From Bradyrhizobium sp. CCGB01 (GTDB lineage Bacteria; Pseudomonadota; Alphaproteobacteria; Rhizobiales; Xanthobacteraceae): 64,000 bases of DNA. Both the position numbers and the translations under genes were made by a program. This document shows, one piece after another, positions 16,747 through 26,134 of this stretch. The stretch covers positions 8,601,001 through 8,665,000 of the forward strand of contig NZ_JANADK010000001.1 in NCBI RefSeq assembly GCF_024199795.1, given 5' to 3'. Below the pieces are notes generated by a model, which was not told the origin of the DNA, made no database searches, and was given only the letters and a program-made list of their open reading frames with translations. Position 1 is the first letter of the stretch. Every line of letters begins with the position of its first letter.

Positions 16747-18129
16747 ATGACGATCGACGCCTCCGCAGACGCCGCGCCGCGTGCCCCGGTCGCCTCCCCC
16801 ATCGCCAGCCTGCTGACGGCGCCGATCCTGCCGACGCTGCTGCGGCTCGCGATCCCCAACATGATCGCGATGGTCGGAAGCACGCTGGTTGCGATTGCCG
16901 AGACCTCCTATATCGGCCGGCTCGGCACCATCCCGCTCGCGGCGATCGCGCTGGTGTTTCCGTTCGCGATGCTGACGCAGATGATGAGCGCGGGCGCGAT
17001 GGGCGGCGGCGTTTCGTCCGCGATCAGCCGCGCGCTCGGCGCAGGAGATCGTGAGCGGGCGGCGACGCTGGCGCTGCATGCCGCCATCATCGGTCTCTGC
17101 GGCGGACTGTTCTTCACGGTGATGATGCTCGCCTTCGGCCGCTCGTTCTTCACGCTGCTCGGCGGCCGCGAGCGCGTGCTCGAGGAGGCCTCCGGCTATT
17201 CGCAAGTGCTGTTCTCCGGCGCGGTCGCGATCTGGCTCGTCAACACGCTGGCCTCGGTGATTCGCGGCACCGGCGACATGCGCCTGCCTTCGATGACGCT
17301 GATCGGGGCAAGCGCGCTCCAGATCGTGCTTGGCGGCACGCTGGGGCTCGGCCTGTTCGGCGTGAAGCAGTTCGGCATGCCCGGCGTCGCCGCCGGCCAG
17401 TTGATCGCGTTCACCTGCGCCGCGATCTTCTTCCTCTGGTATCTTCTGTCCGGCCGCAGCCGGCTCCCGCTGCAGGTCCGCGCCTTTCATTTCGAGCGCG
17501 CGATGTTCCTGGATATCCTCAAGGTCGGCGCGGTCGCCTGCCTGTCGCCGCTCCAGACCGTGCTCACCATCTTGATCTTCACGAAGATCCTCGCGACCTT
17601 CGGCACCGAGATGCTCGCCGGCTACGGCATCGGCTCGCGGCTGGAATTTCTGCTGATCCCGATCACCTTCGCCTTCGGCATCGCCTCGGTGCCGATGGTC
17701 GGCATGGCAATGGGCGCCGGACATGTGAAACGCGCGCGGCGCGTGGCCTGGACCGCCGCTGCGGCGTCGGGACTTACCGTTGGCCTGATCGGGCTCGTCG
17801 TCGCGCTCGATCCCGCGCTGTGGGTGTCGCTCTTCACTGGAGACCCCGGCGTCACCGCGGCGGCGCACAGCTATTTCCACTGGGCAGGCCCGGCCTTCAT
17901 GTTCTTCGGCATCGGCGTGTCGCTTTATTTCTCCTCGCAAGGCGCGGCGCGCGTCGGCGGTCCGGTGCTCGCCTCTACCGCGCGGCTGCTGATCGTCGCG
18001 ATCGGCGGCGTCGGCCTGATGACGGCGCAGGCGCCGGCCTGGACGTTGTTCGCGCTGGTCGGCGGCGCCATGGTCGTGTTCGGGCTTTCGACCGCAGCCT
18101 CGGTCGCCTTCGCGCGCTGGGGCAAATGA
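16747..18129 (+). CDS. MATE family efflux transporter (460 aa)
   Basis: Twelve-segment Na+ or H+ driven multidrug exporter (NorM/DinF superfamily). Segments such as AIPNMIAMVGSTLVAIAETS, AGAMGGGVSSAISRALGAGD and, in the second half, IASVPMVGMAMGAGHVKRAR show the two homologous bundles. Start ATG 16747 (MTIDASADAA); a GTG at 16741 is equally open. The usual length for the family is 440-460. No local regulator is evident. Confidence 0.92.
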   Translation: MTIDASADAAPRAPVASPIASLLTAPILPTLLRLAIPNMIAMVGSTLVAIAETSYIGRLGTIPLAAIALVFPFAMLTQMMSAGAMGGGVSSAISRALGAGDRERAATLALHAAIIGLCGGLFFTVMMLAFGRSFFTLLGGRERVLEEASGYSQVLFSGAVAIWLVNTLASVIRGTGDMRLPSMTLIGASALQIVLGGTLGLGLFGVKQFGMPGVAAGQLIAFTCAAIFFLWYLLSGRSRLPLQVRAFHFERAMFLDILKVGAVACLSPLQTVLTILIFTKILATFGTEMLAGYGIGSRLEFLLIPITFAFGIASVPMVGMAMGAGHVKRARRVAWTAAAASGLTVGLIGLVVALDPALWVSLFTGDPGVTAAAHSYFHWAGPAFMFFGIGVSLYFSSQGAARVGGPVLASTARLLIVAIGGVGLMTAQAPAWTLFALVGGAMVVFGLSTAASVAFARWGK

Positions 18130-18238
18130 ACGCAGGCAAAATACGGGCAGGCGAATAAGCTCAGAAATGTGATTCCATCAGGCGTTGCACTCGCCCGATT
18201 TGCTGCTATGGAGGCGCCTCCATTCCGGGACTCTCTCC

Positions 18239-18673
18239 ATGACATTCAGATTCGCCGCTCTCATCATCATTCTGGCTGCACTGTTCGGCACGGCTTCCGC
18301 CCAAGCGCAGAGCGCCGACGGGACCTGGCTCACCCAGGCCGGCGATGCTCGCGTCAAGATCAGCAAATGCGGCGGCGGCATCTGCGGCCACATCGTATGG
18401 CTGCGCGAGCCCATGGACACCGCGACCGGCCAGCCCGCCACCGACAGCAAGAACCCCAATCCCGCGCTCACCAGGCGCCCGATGATCGGCTTGCCATTGT
18501 TCAGCGGCATGCAGCCGACGGCTCCGAACAAATGGTCGGGCCAGATCTACAATGCCGACGACGGCGGCACCTATGCGAGCAGCGTCACTGTGACAGGCGC
18601 GGACGCGCTACGGGTCGAAGGCTGCGTCGGCGCACTCTGCGGCGGCGAGACCTGGACGCGCGCGGGGCGCTAG
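18239..18673 (+). CDS. DUF2147 exported protein (144 aa)
   Basis: A signal peptide (residues 1-22, ending SAQAQS) is followed by the compact DUF2147 domain: DGTWLTQAGDARVKISKCGG, CGHIVWLREP, a GLPLFSGMQP segment and the closing CVGALCGGETWTRA. Such proteins are small periplasmic beta-rich proteins of unknown function, often stress induced. Start at ATG 18239, not the 18185 ATG, because the signal peptide begins there. Confidence 0.85.
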   Translation: MTFRFAALIIILAALFGTASAQAQSADGTWLTQAGDARVKISKCGGGICGHIVWLREPMDTATGQPATDSKNPNPALTRRPMIGLPLFSGMQPTAPNKWSGQIYNADDGGTYASSVTVTGADALRVEGCVGALCGGETWTRAGR

Positions 18674-18677
18674 CAAC

Positions 18678-19823
18678 TCACGCCATCATCGCCTTCAACG
18701 CCGTTGCCGCCGAGGCGTAGCCGCCGCGCGCACCGTCGATGAAATGGACGTGATCGCTGCGCAGCGCCGACGGCGTGAAGCAGGTCATCATCGCGGCGTC
18801 CTGCTGGTAGAGGCCGTAGCGCACAATGCCGTCGCGGGCCGCCGCCGCGAGACGGTCGCTCAACGCGCGCTCGAGCTGCGGCGTGCAGTCGAGGATCATG
18901 CGCAGGCCATCATCATATTTGCGGAAGTCCGAGTTCTCGACCACCTGGCGCTTGTAGACGTTTGGCACGAAGCCGCCGACGTTGAGGTCGAAGCGCATGA
19001 TCAGATAGGCGAACAGCGTGTAGGCCAGCACGCCAGCCCGGCGTACGAACAGCGGGCCGCCTCGCCTGGTGCGAGCTTCAAAGTCGAGCCCCTGCGGCGG
19101 CCATTTCAGCGGCGGTCCCTGCGGTGGCACCGGGCGGCCACCATCCGGGCTGCGCTCGACGAGATGAATGATGTCCTCGATCACCTTGCGGAAAGCCGCG
19201 GGATCGGCACCCCGCGCCGGCATCACCAGCACCGACAGGATCAGGCCTCGCGCAGCCGGCATCACCTCGAACCGGCAGGACAGGCCCGAGAGATCGGGCT
19301 GCGTGCCGGCGGGCGCCTCAGCGACCGCGAACTCGCCGCGCTTCATGGCAGCATCGGCCCAGGCGAGCCCGCCGCCGGAAAACATCGCATAGGACAAATT
19401 GGCCGACGGACCGAAGCGTGCGACGCGCACGTCGAGCCCTTGCGCCCGGATCGCACTCACCGGCACCAGCGCGATACGCATCTTCAGATCGAGATCGTCC
19501 CGCACCCAGGTCGCGGTCGCGGCGAGCGCCTCGCGCGCACGTTCGAGATCGGAAGGCGCGACCGCGAAGCTCGCGCCGTCGCCGCCGAACACGAAGGGGA
19601 ATTCGCGCCCCTCCAACGCGTTCGTCACCGCCGCGATGACGGCGGCGCCGGCCATGTTGACCGCCTTGTAGCGCTGCGCCGCGATCGCCTTGGTGGAATC
19701 GACGATATCGGCGACGCCGATGCTCCAATCGTCCGGCAGCGGCGCATAGAGCGCGGGGTCCATCAGGCTGGTGAAGCCTCGGAAGACGCGAATGCCGCCG
19801 TAGAAGGATTGGCCTGATGTCAT
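18678..19823 (-). CDS. DUF3095 family protein, nucleotide-cyclase-like fold (381 aa)
   Basis: Recognised from the DUF3095 layout: SIGVADIVDSTKAIAAQRYKAV (resembling the first metal-binding strand of class III cyclases), FPFVFGGDGASFAV and RVARFGPSANLSYAMFSGGG, then a C-terminal half with FVRRAGVLAYTLFAYLIMRF and FIDGARGGYASAA. Whether it is catalytic is not known; the D...GGDG pair is reminiscent of cyclases. I set the start at ATG 19823 (MTSGQSFYGG); the longer open frame up to 20102 overlaps the next gene. It is convergent with the DUF2147 gene, only 4 bp apart. Confidence 0.75.
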   Translation of the reverse strand: MTSGQSFYGGIRVFRGFTSLMDPALYAPLPDDWSIGVADIVDSTKAIAAQRYKAVNMAGAAVIAAVTNALEGREFPFVFGGDGASFAVAPSDLERAREALAATATWVRDDLDLKMRIALVPVSAIRAQGLDVRVARFGPSANLSYAMFSGGGLAWADAAMKRGEFAVAEAPAGTQPDLSGLSCRFEVMPAARGLILSVLVMPARGADPAAFRKVIEDIIHLVERSPDGGRPVPPQGPPLKWPPQGLDFEARTRRGGPLFVRRAGVLAYTLFAYLIMRFDLNVGGFVPNVYKRQVVENSDFRKYDDGLRMILDCTPQLERALSDRLAAAARDGIVRYGLYQQDAAMMTCFTPSALRSDHVHFIDGARGGYASAATALKAMMA

Positions 19824-20043
19824 CGGGTGATGCCGGATGGTTGGGAACGCGTTGCGAGGAAGATACGAGGCAGGATCGATCCGGGTTCGCCGGCCGGCGC
19901 CCTTTCGATTCCCGATCATTGGCCGAAATGCACCCTGACAACAAGATCGCGCCGCGCTGCAATGCCGCGGCCCGTCATTGATCGGCGTCAAATAGTCGAC
20001 CGGGCGAGCGGCTATGTTGAGGCATCTGCAGAGATTGCAAGGG

Positions 20044-20466
20044 ATGATCGAAGTGCCCGACTTCGGCGACAAGGACTCGCCCCCTCCGGTGCGGCGGCGC
20101 ACGGGGCTCGACCCGATCAGTGCGGTGAAGATGCCGGAGGAACTGACCGCGGCCGTCGACGCCTGGGCCGAAGCTCATCACCTGTCGCGCTCGGCTGCGA
20201 TCTGCAGGCTGGTCGAACTGGGCCTGAAGATCGCGCCCCCGGCACGCACCTCATCGCGCCCGATTGCATCGGACGCCACCAGGATCGAAGAACTTGCGGT
20301 GCACGAGATCGAGGCGCTGCTCGATCCGGCATTGCCGGTGGGCGAACGCGAGCGCCGCATCCGCCGCCTTACCGAAGGGCCGCCGGAATTCTCACGCGAA
20401 CGGATCGACTTGCCCAAGGACGTGTCGAAGGACTTGCCCAAGGACTTGCCGAAGCACCGGACGTGA
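20044..20466 (+). CDS. small protein with ribbon-helix-helix-like centre (about 140 aa)
   Basis: The middle (about residues 26-58, AVKMPEELTAAVDAWAEAHH then SRSAAICRLVELGLK) has the strand-helix-helix pattern of RHH DNA-binding proteins. The C-terminal tail is Lys/Asp rich with a threefold repeat of LPKD(V/L)(S/P)KD. I took ATG 20044; an in-frame ATG at 20014 adds ten residues and is possible because 20044 has no properly spaced ribosome site. No partner toxin gene follows. A transcription factor is the likeliest role, inferred from fold only. Confidence 0.55.
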   Translation: MIEVPDFGDKDSPPPVRRRTGLDPISAVKMPEELTAAVDAWAEAHHLSRSAAICRLVELGLKIAPPARTSSRPIASDATRIEELAVHEIEALLDPALPVGERERRIRRLTEGPPEFSRERIDLPKDVSKDLPKDLPKHRT

Positions 20467-20470
20467 GCGG

Positions 20471-20680
20471 CTAGTGCAGCTTCTCGTCCTGACGCTTGCG
20501 TAAGGCATCGAGTGACGCGTCATGGCAACCGACCAGGCGCACGAATTGCTGCGGATGCATTTCATGGCCGTGACTGCCCGAATTCTGATGCGTCATCGGC
20601 GGGCAATGCACGTCGTCCGGCTTTGCGCTGGCTTGCTCGGTCCGGCCCTGAGTTGAAGCGGTCATGTCTGGCGTGGTCAT
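20471..20680 (-). CDS. small hydrophilic protein of unknown function (69 aa)
   Basis: Start ATG 20680 (MTTPDMTAST) has ggagc 5 nt upstream. It carries a short HCPPMTHQNSGSHGHEMH stretch rich in His, Met and one Cys, then a basic end (LRKRQDEKLH). There is no hydrophobic segment. The His/Met/Cys cluster could bind metal but this is speculative. It is convergent with, and only 4 bp from, the preceding gene. Confidence 0.5.
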   Translation of the reverse strand: MTTPDMTASTQGRTEQASAKPDDVHCPPMTHQNSGSHGHEMHPQQFVRLVGCHDASLDALRKRQDEKLH

Positions 20681-20806
20681 GGACTGCTCCCTGTCGGTTA
20701 GGGCAGATCGATTGACGTAACCCAATCGATTGCGGGGCATCTTACGACCAAATCCGGCTTGATGTCATTGTGCCGGATCAACCCAATTGTCGCGGCGGAG
20801 TTCCAG

Positions 20807-21529
20807 TTACGCCGTATTCCCCGCATCGATCGTAAACACGGTGCCGGTGACGTTGCGTCCGCCCTCGCCCAGCAGATAGTCCACCATGTGCGCGACGTCA
20901 TCCGTCTCGGGCAGACGGCGTAGCGCGCTGCGTCCGGCGATGCGCTTGCGCGCCTCGTCGGAGAGATTGTGCGTCAGCTCAGTGTCGATGAAACCGGGCG
21001 CGATCGCGTTCACGGTGATGCCGAGCTTGCCGACCTCCCGCGCGAGCGAACGGGTGAAGCCGGTGGCGGCGGCCTTGGTGGCGCCGTAGACGGAGAGGCC
21101 GTTATAGCCCGTGGTCGCGATGATCGAGGAGATGTTGATGATGCGGCCGGCGCCATCGGCCATCATCTGCCTCGCAACATATTTGGTGAGGATGATCGGC
21201 GACAGCACGTTGAGCTGCACCAGCGCCTCGATCTCGGAATTGTGCATGGTGGCGAGCAGGCCTTCGGTGCCGAGGCCGGCATTGTTGACGAGGCCGTAGA
21301 TCGGACCGAACTCGTCGCGGACGAGCTTGGCGAAAGCCGGGATCGCATCGATCACGGCGAGATCGCAAGCGCGGAAATGCAGGCGCCCTTCGGAGACGGC
21401 GATCGCCGCCTTGAGCTCGTCGCTCTCGCGCCGCGCCGCCGCGATCACGTTGTAGCCGGCGCCAACGAGGCGCCTGCCGATCGCCAGCCCAATACCGCGG
21501 CTGCCGCCGGTGACGAGAACATTATGCAT
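20807..21529 (-). CDS. SDR family oxidoreductase, FabG-like (240 aa)
   Basis: Classical short-chain dehydrogenase. Cofactor motif TGGSRGIG (residues 7-14), NNAG (LVNNAGLGTEG), catalytic Ser in NISSI and Tyr-Lys in VYGATKAA; the C-terminal GRNVTGTVFTIDAG is typical of FabG-type ketoreductases. Its start overlaps the end of the ligase gene upstream by 8 bp and an acyl carrier protein gene comes before that, so it probably reduces an ACP-bound 3-oxoacyl group. This is a context inference. Confidence 0.88.
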   Translation of the reverse strand: MHNVLVTGGSRGIGLAIGRRLVGAGYNVIAAARRESDELKAAIAVSEGRLHFRACDLAVIDAIPAFAKLVRDEFGPIYGLVNNAGLGTEGLLATMHNSEIEALVQLNVLSPIILTKYVARQMMADGAGRIINISSIIATTGYNGLSVYGATKAAATGFTRSLAREVGKLGITVNAIAPGFIDTELTHNLSDEARKRIAGRSALRRLPETDDVAHMVDYLLGEGGRNVTGTVFTIDAGNTA

Positions 21530-22904
21530 CGGTACGCGCCAGTTTGCCGGCCGGGGTGACGTCGAGGGACTCGACGAAGCGGATCACCGCCGGCACCTTG
21601 TGGGATGCGAGCTGCGCGCGGCACTGATCCAGGATCTGGTCGCGGATCTCCTTCGCCCGCGCCTGATCGGTGCCGTCGGCGAGGATCACGTCGGCCACGA
21701 CGATGCCGCCGGTAATCGGGCTGCGGCGCGATTTCGCGCGCGACATCCGCACGTCGGCATGACGGTTGATCACCACCTCGATCTCCTCGGGGTGAACCTT
21801 CAGCCCGCCGATGTTGATGATGCCGCCGCGGCGGCCGACGAAATAATAGCGGTCACCGCGCAGTTCGACGATGTCGCCGCTGTCGACGAACCCGTCTCCA
21901 TCGGTCAACGCGGCCGCATTGCGGCCGATATAGGCATGCGCCGTGCGCGTCGAGCGGATGCGCAGCGAGCCATCCACGACCTTCATCTCGACGCCGTTGC
22001 GGTTGCCGAGATAATCGGCCGGAAAGCCCTCGAGCCCGTCATTGACGGCGAAGCCGACGCCCGCCTCGGTCGAGGCATAGGCGTGACCGACGGAGGAATC
22101 GGGGAACGCGGCCTTCAGGCCGTCGAGCACGGCCTGGTCGGCGATCTCGCCCGAGAGGCGGACATAACGCGGGGCGAACTGCGCGGCCGAGCCGCTCATC
22201 AGGAGCTTGCGCCAGTGCGAGGGCGTGCCCGAGATATGGGAGACGCCGCGCGCGTTCAGCCGCGCGACGTGATCGCCGAGCGCCTCATGCGGATCCGACA
22301 GCACCATCGAGCCGCCGGAGAGGATGGCGCGCAGGAAGATCTGCAGGCCGCCATAACGGCGAATGTCGTAGAACGTCGCCCACACCGGCGCAGGTCCGCG
22401 CGCGGGGCCTTCGGCGACGATCGCGCCGGTGAGTGCTTCCAGCGTATGGCCGACGATTTTCGGCACGCCCGAGGTGCCCGACGTGAGCATCAGCCATTCG
22501 GTCGCGCGCTCGGATCTGGCCGGCGCGGTGGCTTGAAGCGGCAATTGCGCGGTGATCACGAGCGATACATCGGACGCGCCCCAGCGCTCGGGCTCATCCG
22601 TGACGACCGCATCGATGCCCGCATCAGCGATCAGGGCTTCGAGATATGCCGGGTTGAGATCAGGCGGGCACAGCAGCATGCGACGGGCGATGCCGTCGAG
22701 CTCGATCATGGCAAGGCCCGACCGAAGCTGGTCGGACAATTTCAGCAACACCGCGCGGCCGGACAATTCGCGCAGGCGGCCGCCGAGGACCGTCTGCGAC
22801 AGGATGTCCGTCAGCGACACGACATGGTGCGCATCCGACAGGGTGCGGCCGGTCAGCTCCGCGCCGAGATGGTCGCGGAGCGCAAAGATCTCACGCGGGG
22901 ACAT
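21522..22904 (-). CDS. adenylate-forming ligase, acyl-ACP/CoA synthetase type (460 aa)
   Basis: AMP-binding enzyme. The P-loop-like motif is LMLTSGTSGVPKIV, the ATP motif is AYASTEAG, the hinge is VDSGDIVELRGDRYYFVGRRGG, and the catalytic lysine near the end is in VTPAGKLARTDA. At 460 residues it is shorter than ordinary long-chain synthetases (about 510-620), because the N-terminal region is compact. Start ATG 22904 (MSPREIFALR) lies inside the end of the acyl carrier protein gene (14-bp overlap), suggesting it loads that carrier. The acid substrate is unknown. Confidence 0.85.
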   Translation of the reverse strand: MSPREIFALRDHLGAELTGRTLSDAHHVVSLTDILSQTVLGGRLRELSGRAVLLKLSDQLRSGLAMIELDGIARRMLLCPPDLNPAYLEALIADAGIDAVVTDEPERWGASDVSLVITAQLPLQATAPARSERATEWLMLTSGTSGVPKIVGHTLEALTGAIVAEGPARGPAPVWATFYDIRRYGGLQIFLRAILSGGSMVLSDPHEALGDHVARLNARGVSHISGTPSHWRKLLMSGSAAQFAPRYVRLSGEIADQAVLDGLKAAFPDSSVGHAYASTEAGVGFAVNDGLEGFPADYLGNRNGVEMKVVDGSLRIRSTRTAHAYIGRNAAALTDGDGFVDSGDIVELRGDRYYFVGRRGGIINIGGLKVHPEEIEVVINRHADVRMSRAKSRRSPITGGIVVADVILADGTDQARAKEIRDQILDQCRAQLASHKVPAVIRFVESLDVTPAGKLARTDA

Positions 22905-23136
22905 TTTCGTAGGCCCGCACGAAATCACCCACCGTGGCAGGGAACGCAGCGTCCTCGGAAATGGTGAAGGGGTCGACGCCGGTCTCGTCCTCGAGGCGCG
23001 CCACCAGGATCGCGAACGCGAGCGAATCGAAACCCGTCTCGTGCAGGGACAGATCGTCGGAAAGGGCGGGAAGCGCGACGTGCTGCTCTTTGGCGATCTG
23101 CTGGATCGCTTCAATGACCTTAGACCTTACCGACAT
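22891..23136 (-). CDS. acyl carrier protein, dedicated (81 aa)
   Basis: Phosphopantetheine attachment serine is S38 in TGFDSLAF, in a four-helix ACP frame (SVRSKVIEAIQQIAKEQH, then LEDETGVDPFT). The motif departs from the DSLDxVE of the housekeeping AcpP, and the gene is linked to a ligase and an SDR and not to fabF, so it is a specialised carrier. Start ATG 23136 (MSVRSKVIEA). The 145 bp upstream are AT-richer and should hold the promoter of this three-gene unit. Confidence 0.88.
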   Translation of the reverse strand: MSVRSKVIEAIQQIAKEQHVALPALSDDLSLHETGFDSLAFAILVARLEDETGVDPFTISEDAAFPATVGDFVRAYENVPA

Positions 23137-23281
23137 GGCTGGCTCGCTCTTGTTATTGACGGTTCGTGTTGCGGCGGCTCTTGATGACCGCCTCCCCATG
23201 GCCGCTTGTTTACCCGACAGAAGTAAATGGCTTCTTGGACAATTCAGATAAAATTGGACCTATCTCTGCATTTTCGCGCGG

Positions 23282-25096
23282 CTATAGCCTGATCGTGCCG
23301 TTGAGGATTTGCTCATGGGCCTCGGAATCGAGCGCGGCATAGGCGCCCGATTTCGGGTCGAGCATGAACAGCGGATCGGAGATCGCGGCCGGATCGAAGC
23401 CTTCCCGCGCCAGCTCACCCTTCTTCTGCTTGAACGTCTCGGTCGCATCGAGCTCGCGGGAGATGCGGATGAAGACGGGTCGGGCATAGGCCGGCAGGCG
23501 TTGCGCGAGATGGGCGGGCAGCCCCGCGATGTCAAAGCCCTCATTGACGACGATCGCGCTCATGCCGGCACGGCCGTCGGCGCCCACAATGCTGACGCCG
23601 TAGGTGGTGGCGTCGACCACGCCGGTGAAGTCGCGCACCGCGTCGTTGACCTCCGACGTCGCGACGTTCTCGCCCTTCCAGCGAAAGGTGTCGCCGATGC
23701 GGTCGACGAAGTGGAAGAAACCCTTGTCGTCGAGCCGCATCAGATCGCCGGTGCGGAACCAGGCATCGCCCTTGGCGAAGACATCGCGCAGGATTTTCTT
23801 TTCGGTCTCGCCGGCGTCGGTGTAGCCCTCGAACCGGCCGCCACCCTCGTCCGCGGTGCCGATGCGGCCGATCGCCTCCCCGGCCTCGCCGCGGGCGCAG
23901 GCGAGACAAAAGCCCTCGTCATTGCGCAGCGGCACGCCGCTGTCAGCGTCGAGCTTGACGAGACTCGCAGGAAAACGATGCGCGAGCAGCGGCGGGATGC
24001 GGCCGATCGCACCCGGCTGGCCCTCGACGTTGAACAGCGAGAAATTGCCTTCCGTCGCCGCGTAGAATTCGAGGATGCGCGGAATGGCGAAACGGGCCTG
24101 AAAATCTTCCCAGATGTCGCCGCGAAGCCCGTTGCCGCAGACGAGCCGCAGGCGGTGACGGTTCTCGTATTCGGACGGCGCCGCCTTCAGAAGGTAGCGG
24201 CAGAGCTCGCCGATATACTGGAACAGCGTGCAGTCGTGGCGCACGATGTCGGGCCAGAAGTTCGAGGCCGAGAATTTTTCCGCGATCACCACCGAGCCGC
24301 CGGCGGCGAGCATGCTGCAGGGCGCGACGATGCCGCCGACCGAGTGGAACAGCGGCAGGCAATCATAAAGCCGGTCCTGCGGGGTGGCGCCGGTGAGGCC
24401 GGCGAACCAGAAGCCCCAGTTCAGGATGCGTCGGTGGCTGATGCTGGCGGCCTTCGGCAGGCCTGTCGTGCCCGAGGTGTAGATCAGCAGGGCACGGTCG
24501 TTGATCGTGACGTCGCCATGCTCGTCCGGCGAAAGCGGCGCATCGTCAAGGGCGGCAAGCGCGACGTCGATCGCCCGTTCGCTGCGGGCATCGCCATGGG
24601 TCCAGACTTTTGCTTCTGTCTTCAGGTGCGGCGACGCGCCATCCAAAGCCTCCATGAGCTCGTGCGCGACGATGACGTGCGACGGCCTGGCGACATCGAT
24701 GCAATGCGCCAGCGACTGGCCTACAAGCTTGGTGTTGATCAGCGCGACCACGCCGCCGACGCGGCTGATGCCGAGCCACGCGGCAACATAATCGATGCCG
24801 TTCGGCATGATCAGCGCGACGGTATCGCCCTTTGCCACACCGACCGAGCGCGCCCAGCGTGCATAGCGGTTGATGCGCCTCGAGAGGCCATCGTAGTCGA
24901 GGCTCGCGTCATCCACGATCAGCGCAGCACGATCGGGTTGACGCCGCGCCCAATCGTCGACCACGTCGGCAAACAGCCGGCCCGGCAGCGTCTCGATGCG
25001 CGCGGTGAGCTCGATCGCCTTCAGCCAGATCTTTGACGCCGAGGGCGCGCGCGCGGCTTTTGGTTGCTCGATGACGCCGGTGGTCATGCCGTCCAT
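23282..25096 (-). CDS. long-chain acyl-CoA synthetase, FATP (very-long-chain) type (604 aa)
   Basis: AMP-binding synthetase of the fatty acid transport protein branch. ATP/AMP motif YTSGTTGLPKAA, then FYAATEGNFSLFNVEG (FATP signature region), hinge FRTGDLMRLDDKGFFHFVDRIGDTFRWKGENVAT. The C-terminus carries the ETFKQKKGELAREGFDP stretch typical of FATP/VLACS enzymes, with the catalytic lysine. ATG 25087 (MTTGVIEQ) is an alternative start. It lies upstream of the ACP unit on the same strand, 145 bp away, and may supply acyl groups or belong to a separate beta-oxidation role. Confidence 0.88.
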   Translation of the reverse strand: MDGMTTGVIEQPKAARAPSASKIWLKAIELTARIETLPGRLFADVVDDWARRQPDRAALIVDDASLDYDGLSRRINRYARWARSVGVAKGDTVALIMPNGIDYVAAWLGISRVGGVVALINTKLVGQSLAHCIDVARPSHVIVAHELMEALDGASPHLKTEAKVWTHGDARSERAIDVALAALDDAPLSPDEHGDVTINDRALLIYTSGTTGLPKAASISHRRILNWGFWFAGLTGATPQDRLYDCLPLFHSVGGIVAPCSMLAAGGSVVIAEKFSASNFWPDIVRHDCTLFQYIGELCRYLLKAAPSEYENRHRLRLVCGNGLRGDIWEDFQARFAIPRILEFYAATEGNFSLFNVEGQPGAIGRIPPLLAHRFPASLVKLDADSGVPLRNDEGFCLACARGEAGEAIGRIGTADEGGGRFEGYTDAGETEKKILRDVFAKGDAWFRTGDLMRLDDKGFFHFVDRIGDTFRWKGENVATSEVNDAVRDFTGVVDATTYGVSIVGADGRAGMSAIVVNEGFDIAGLPAHLAQRLPAYARPVFIRISRELDATETFKQKKGELAREGFDPAAISDPLFMLDPKSGAYAALDSEAHEQILNGTIRL

Positions 25097-25378
25097 TCTT
25101 TCGGAGCGTGTCTGCTGGTTCCGGCAGCTTAGCTCGCACGCCCTGCCCAGGTGTTAAGAGACAAGGTAAAACCCGGTTAGGACGCGATTAACTCTAGTTA
25201 TCCTCGACAAGGCCGGCGTGCGCAGCCGCAAGGTCTTTGCAATCTCTCACCACATGCGAAAGCTGACGTTGTCGGTCATCAAAGGAGCAGCGATCTGGCC
25301 GACGAGCCATCCAGCCTCGCGAGGCTAGGCACCCACGGGTCATCGGGCTAAGCTTTTGTACACTGCGTCGTCCGGGCT
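25097..25378. other. intergenic region between divergent acyl-CoA synthetase and SGNH hydrolase genes
   Basis: This 282-bp gap has no gene I can defend. It should carry the promoters of both flanking genes. Around 25215-25310 one plus-strand frame is free of stops, but it has no start or recognisable domain, so I leave it unnamed. Confidence 0.4.
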
Positions 25379-25396
25379 ATGAAAGGGAGGCGACCC

Positions 25397-26101
25397 TTGG
25401 CTCTCGATCCATCACAGATTCCTGTCCAGGCCATGCCGCTCAAGCAACCGCTGACCAATTTTGCCAGCCGCCTGAAGGACGGACAGGGCAAGGTGGTCGC
25501 GATCGGCTCGTCGACCACGGCGGGCGAAGGCGGCATCGCTCCCTATCCGCAGCGGCTGCTGGCGGACCTTCGGATCAAATTTCCAAATGTCGCAATCGAT
25601 GTGATCAATCGGGGCGTCGGCGGCGAAGACGCTCCCTTGGAGCTGAAGCGGTTCGACTACGACGTCTTCGATCTGAATCCCGATCTCGTCATCTGGCAGG
25701 TCGGCACCAATTCGGTGTGGCAATCCGACGGTCCCTCGTTCGCGGACACCACGAAAGCCATCCGCAAAGGTGTTGACCGACTGCTCGGCGCCAAGCGGAT
25801 CGACGTGATCCTGATGGACCTTCAATATGTGCCTGCGGTGCTGACACCGGCCAAGCGCAAAAAGGCGAACGCAATGGTCGAGGCGATCAGCCAGATCGCG
25901 CATAAGAAGCGCGTCAACGTCTTCCGTCGCTTCGAGCTGATGAAGCGGTGGCACGAGGTCGCAAGGATCTCGTTCGACCGCATGGTCGACCCCGGCGATG
26001 ATACCAGGCTGCACGCGAGCGACTGGACCACGGACAAGATGACCTGGCAATTGACGGACGCAATCTTCGCCGCAGTCAACAAGGCGCCTCACGGCGCCTA
26101 A
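25397..26101 (+). CDS. SGNH/GDSL-type esterase or lipase (about 234 aa)
   Basis: SGNH hydrolase fold. Block I serine is in VVAIGSSTTAGEGG (GSS replacing GDS), block III Asn in WQVGTNSVW, block V Asp-x-x-His in DTRLHASDW. No signal peptide, so probably cytoplasmic. The start is a choice: TTG 25397 has a strong aaagggagg 7 nt before it, whereas the in-frame ATG 25379 has no ribosome site and contains that purine run inside it. I prefer the TTG. Substrate not predictable. Confidence 0.82.
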   Translation: MALDPSQIPVQAMPLKQPLTNFASRLKDGQGKVVAIGSSTTAGEGGIAPYPQRLLADLRIKFPNVAIDVINRGVGGEDAPLELKRFDYDVFDLNPDLVIWQVGTNSVWQSDGPSFADTTKAIRKGVDRLLGAKRIDVILMDLQYVPAVLTPAKRKKANAMVEAISQIAHKKRVNVFRRFELMKRWHEVARISFDRMVDPGDDTRLHASDWTTDKMTWQLTDAIFAAVNKAPHGA

Positions 26102-26134
26102 CTTCGCATGCGGCGTCGGAGCGAGTGGTGAACG

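Noticed and set aside
18744..19817. 357-codon frame opposite the DUF3095 gene
   Set aside because: Antisense shadow.
21510..22967. 485-codon frame opposite the ligase and ACP genes
   Set aside because: Antisense shadow of two real genes.
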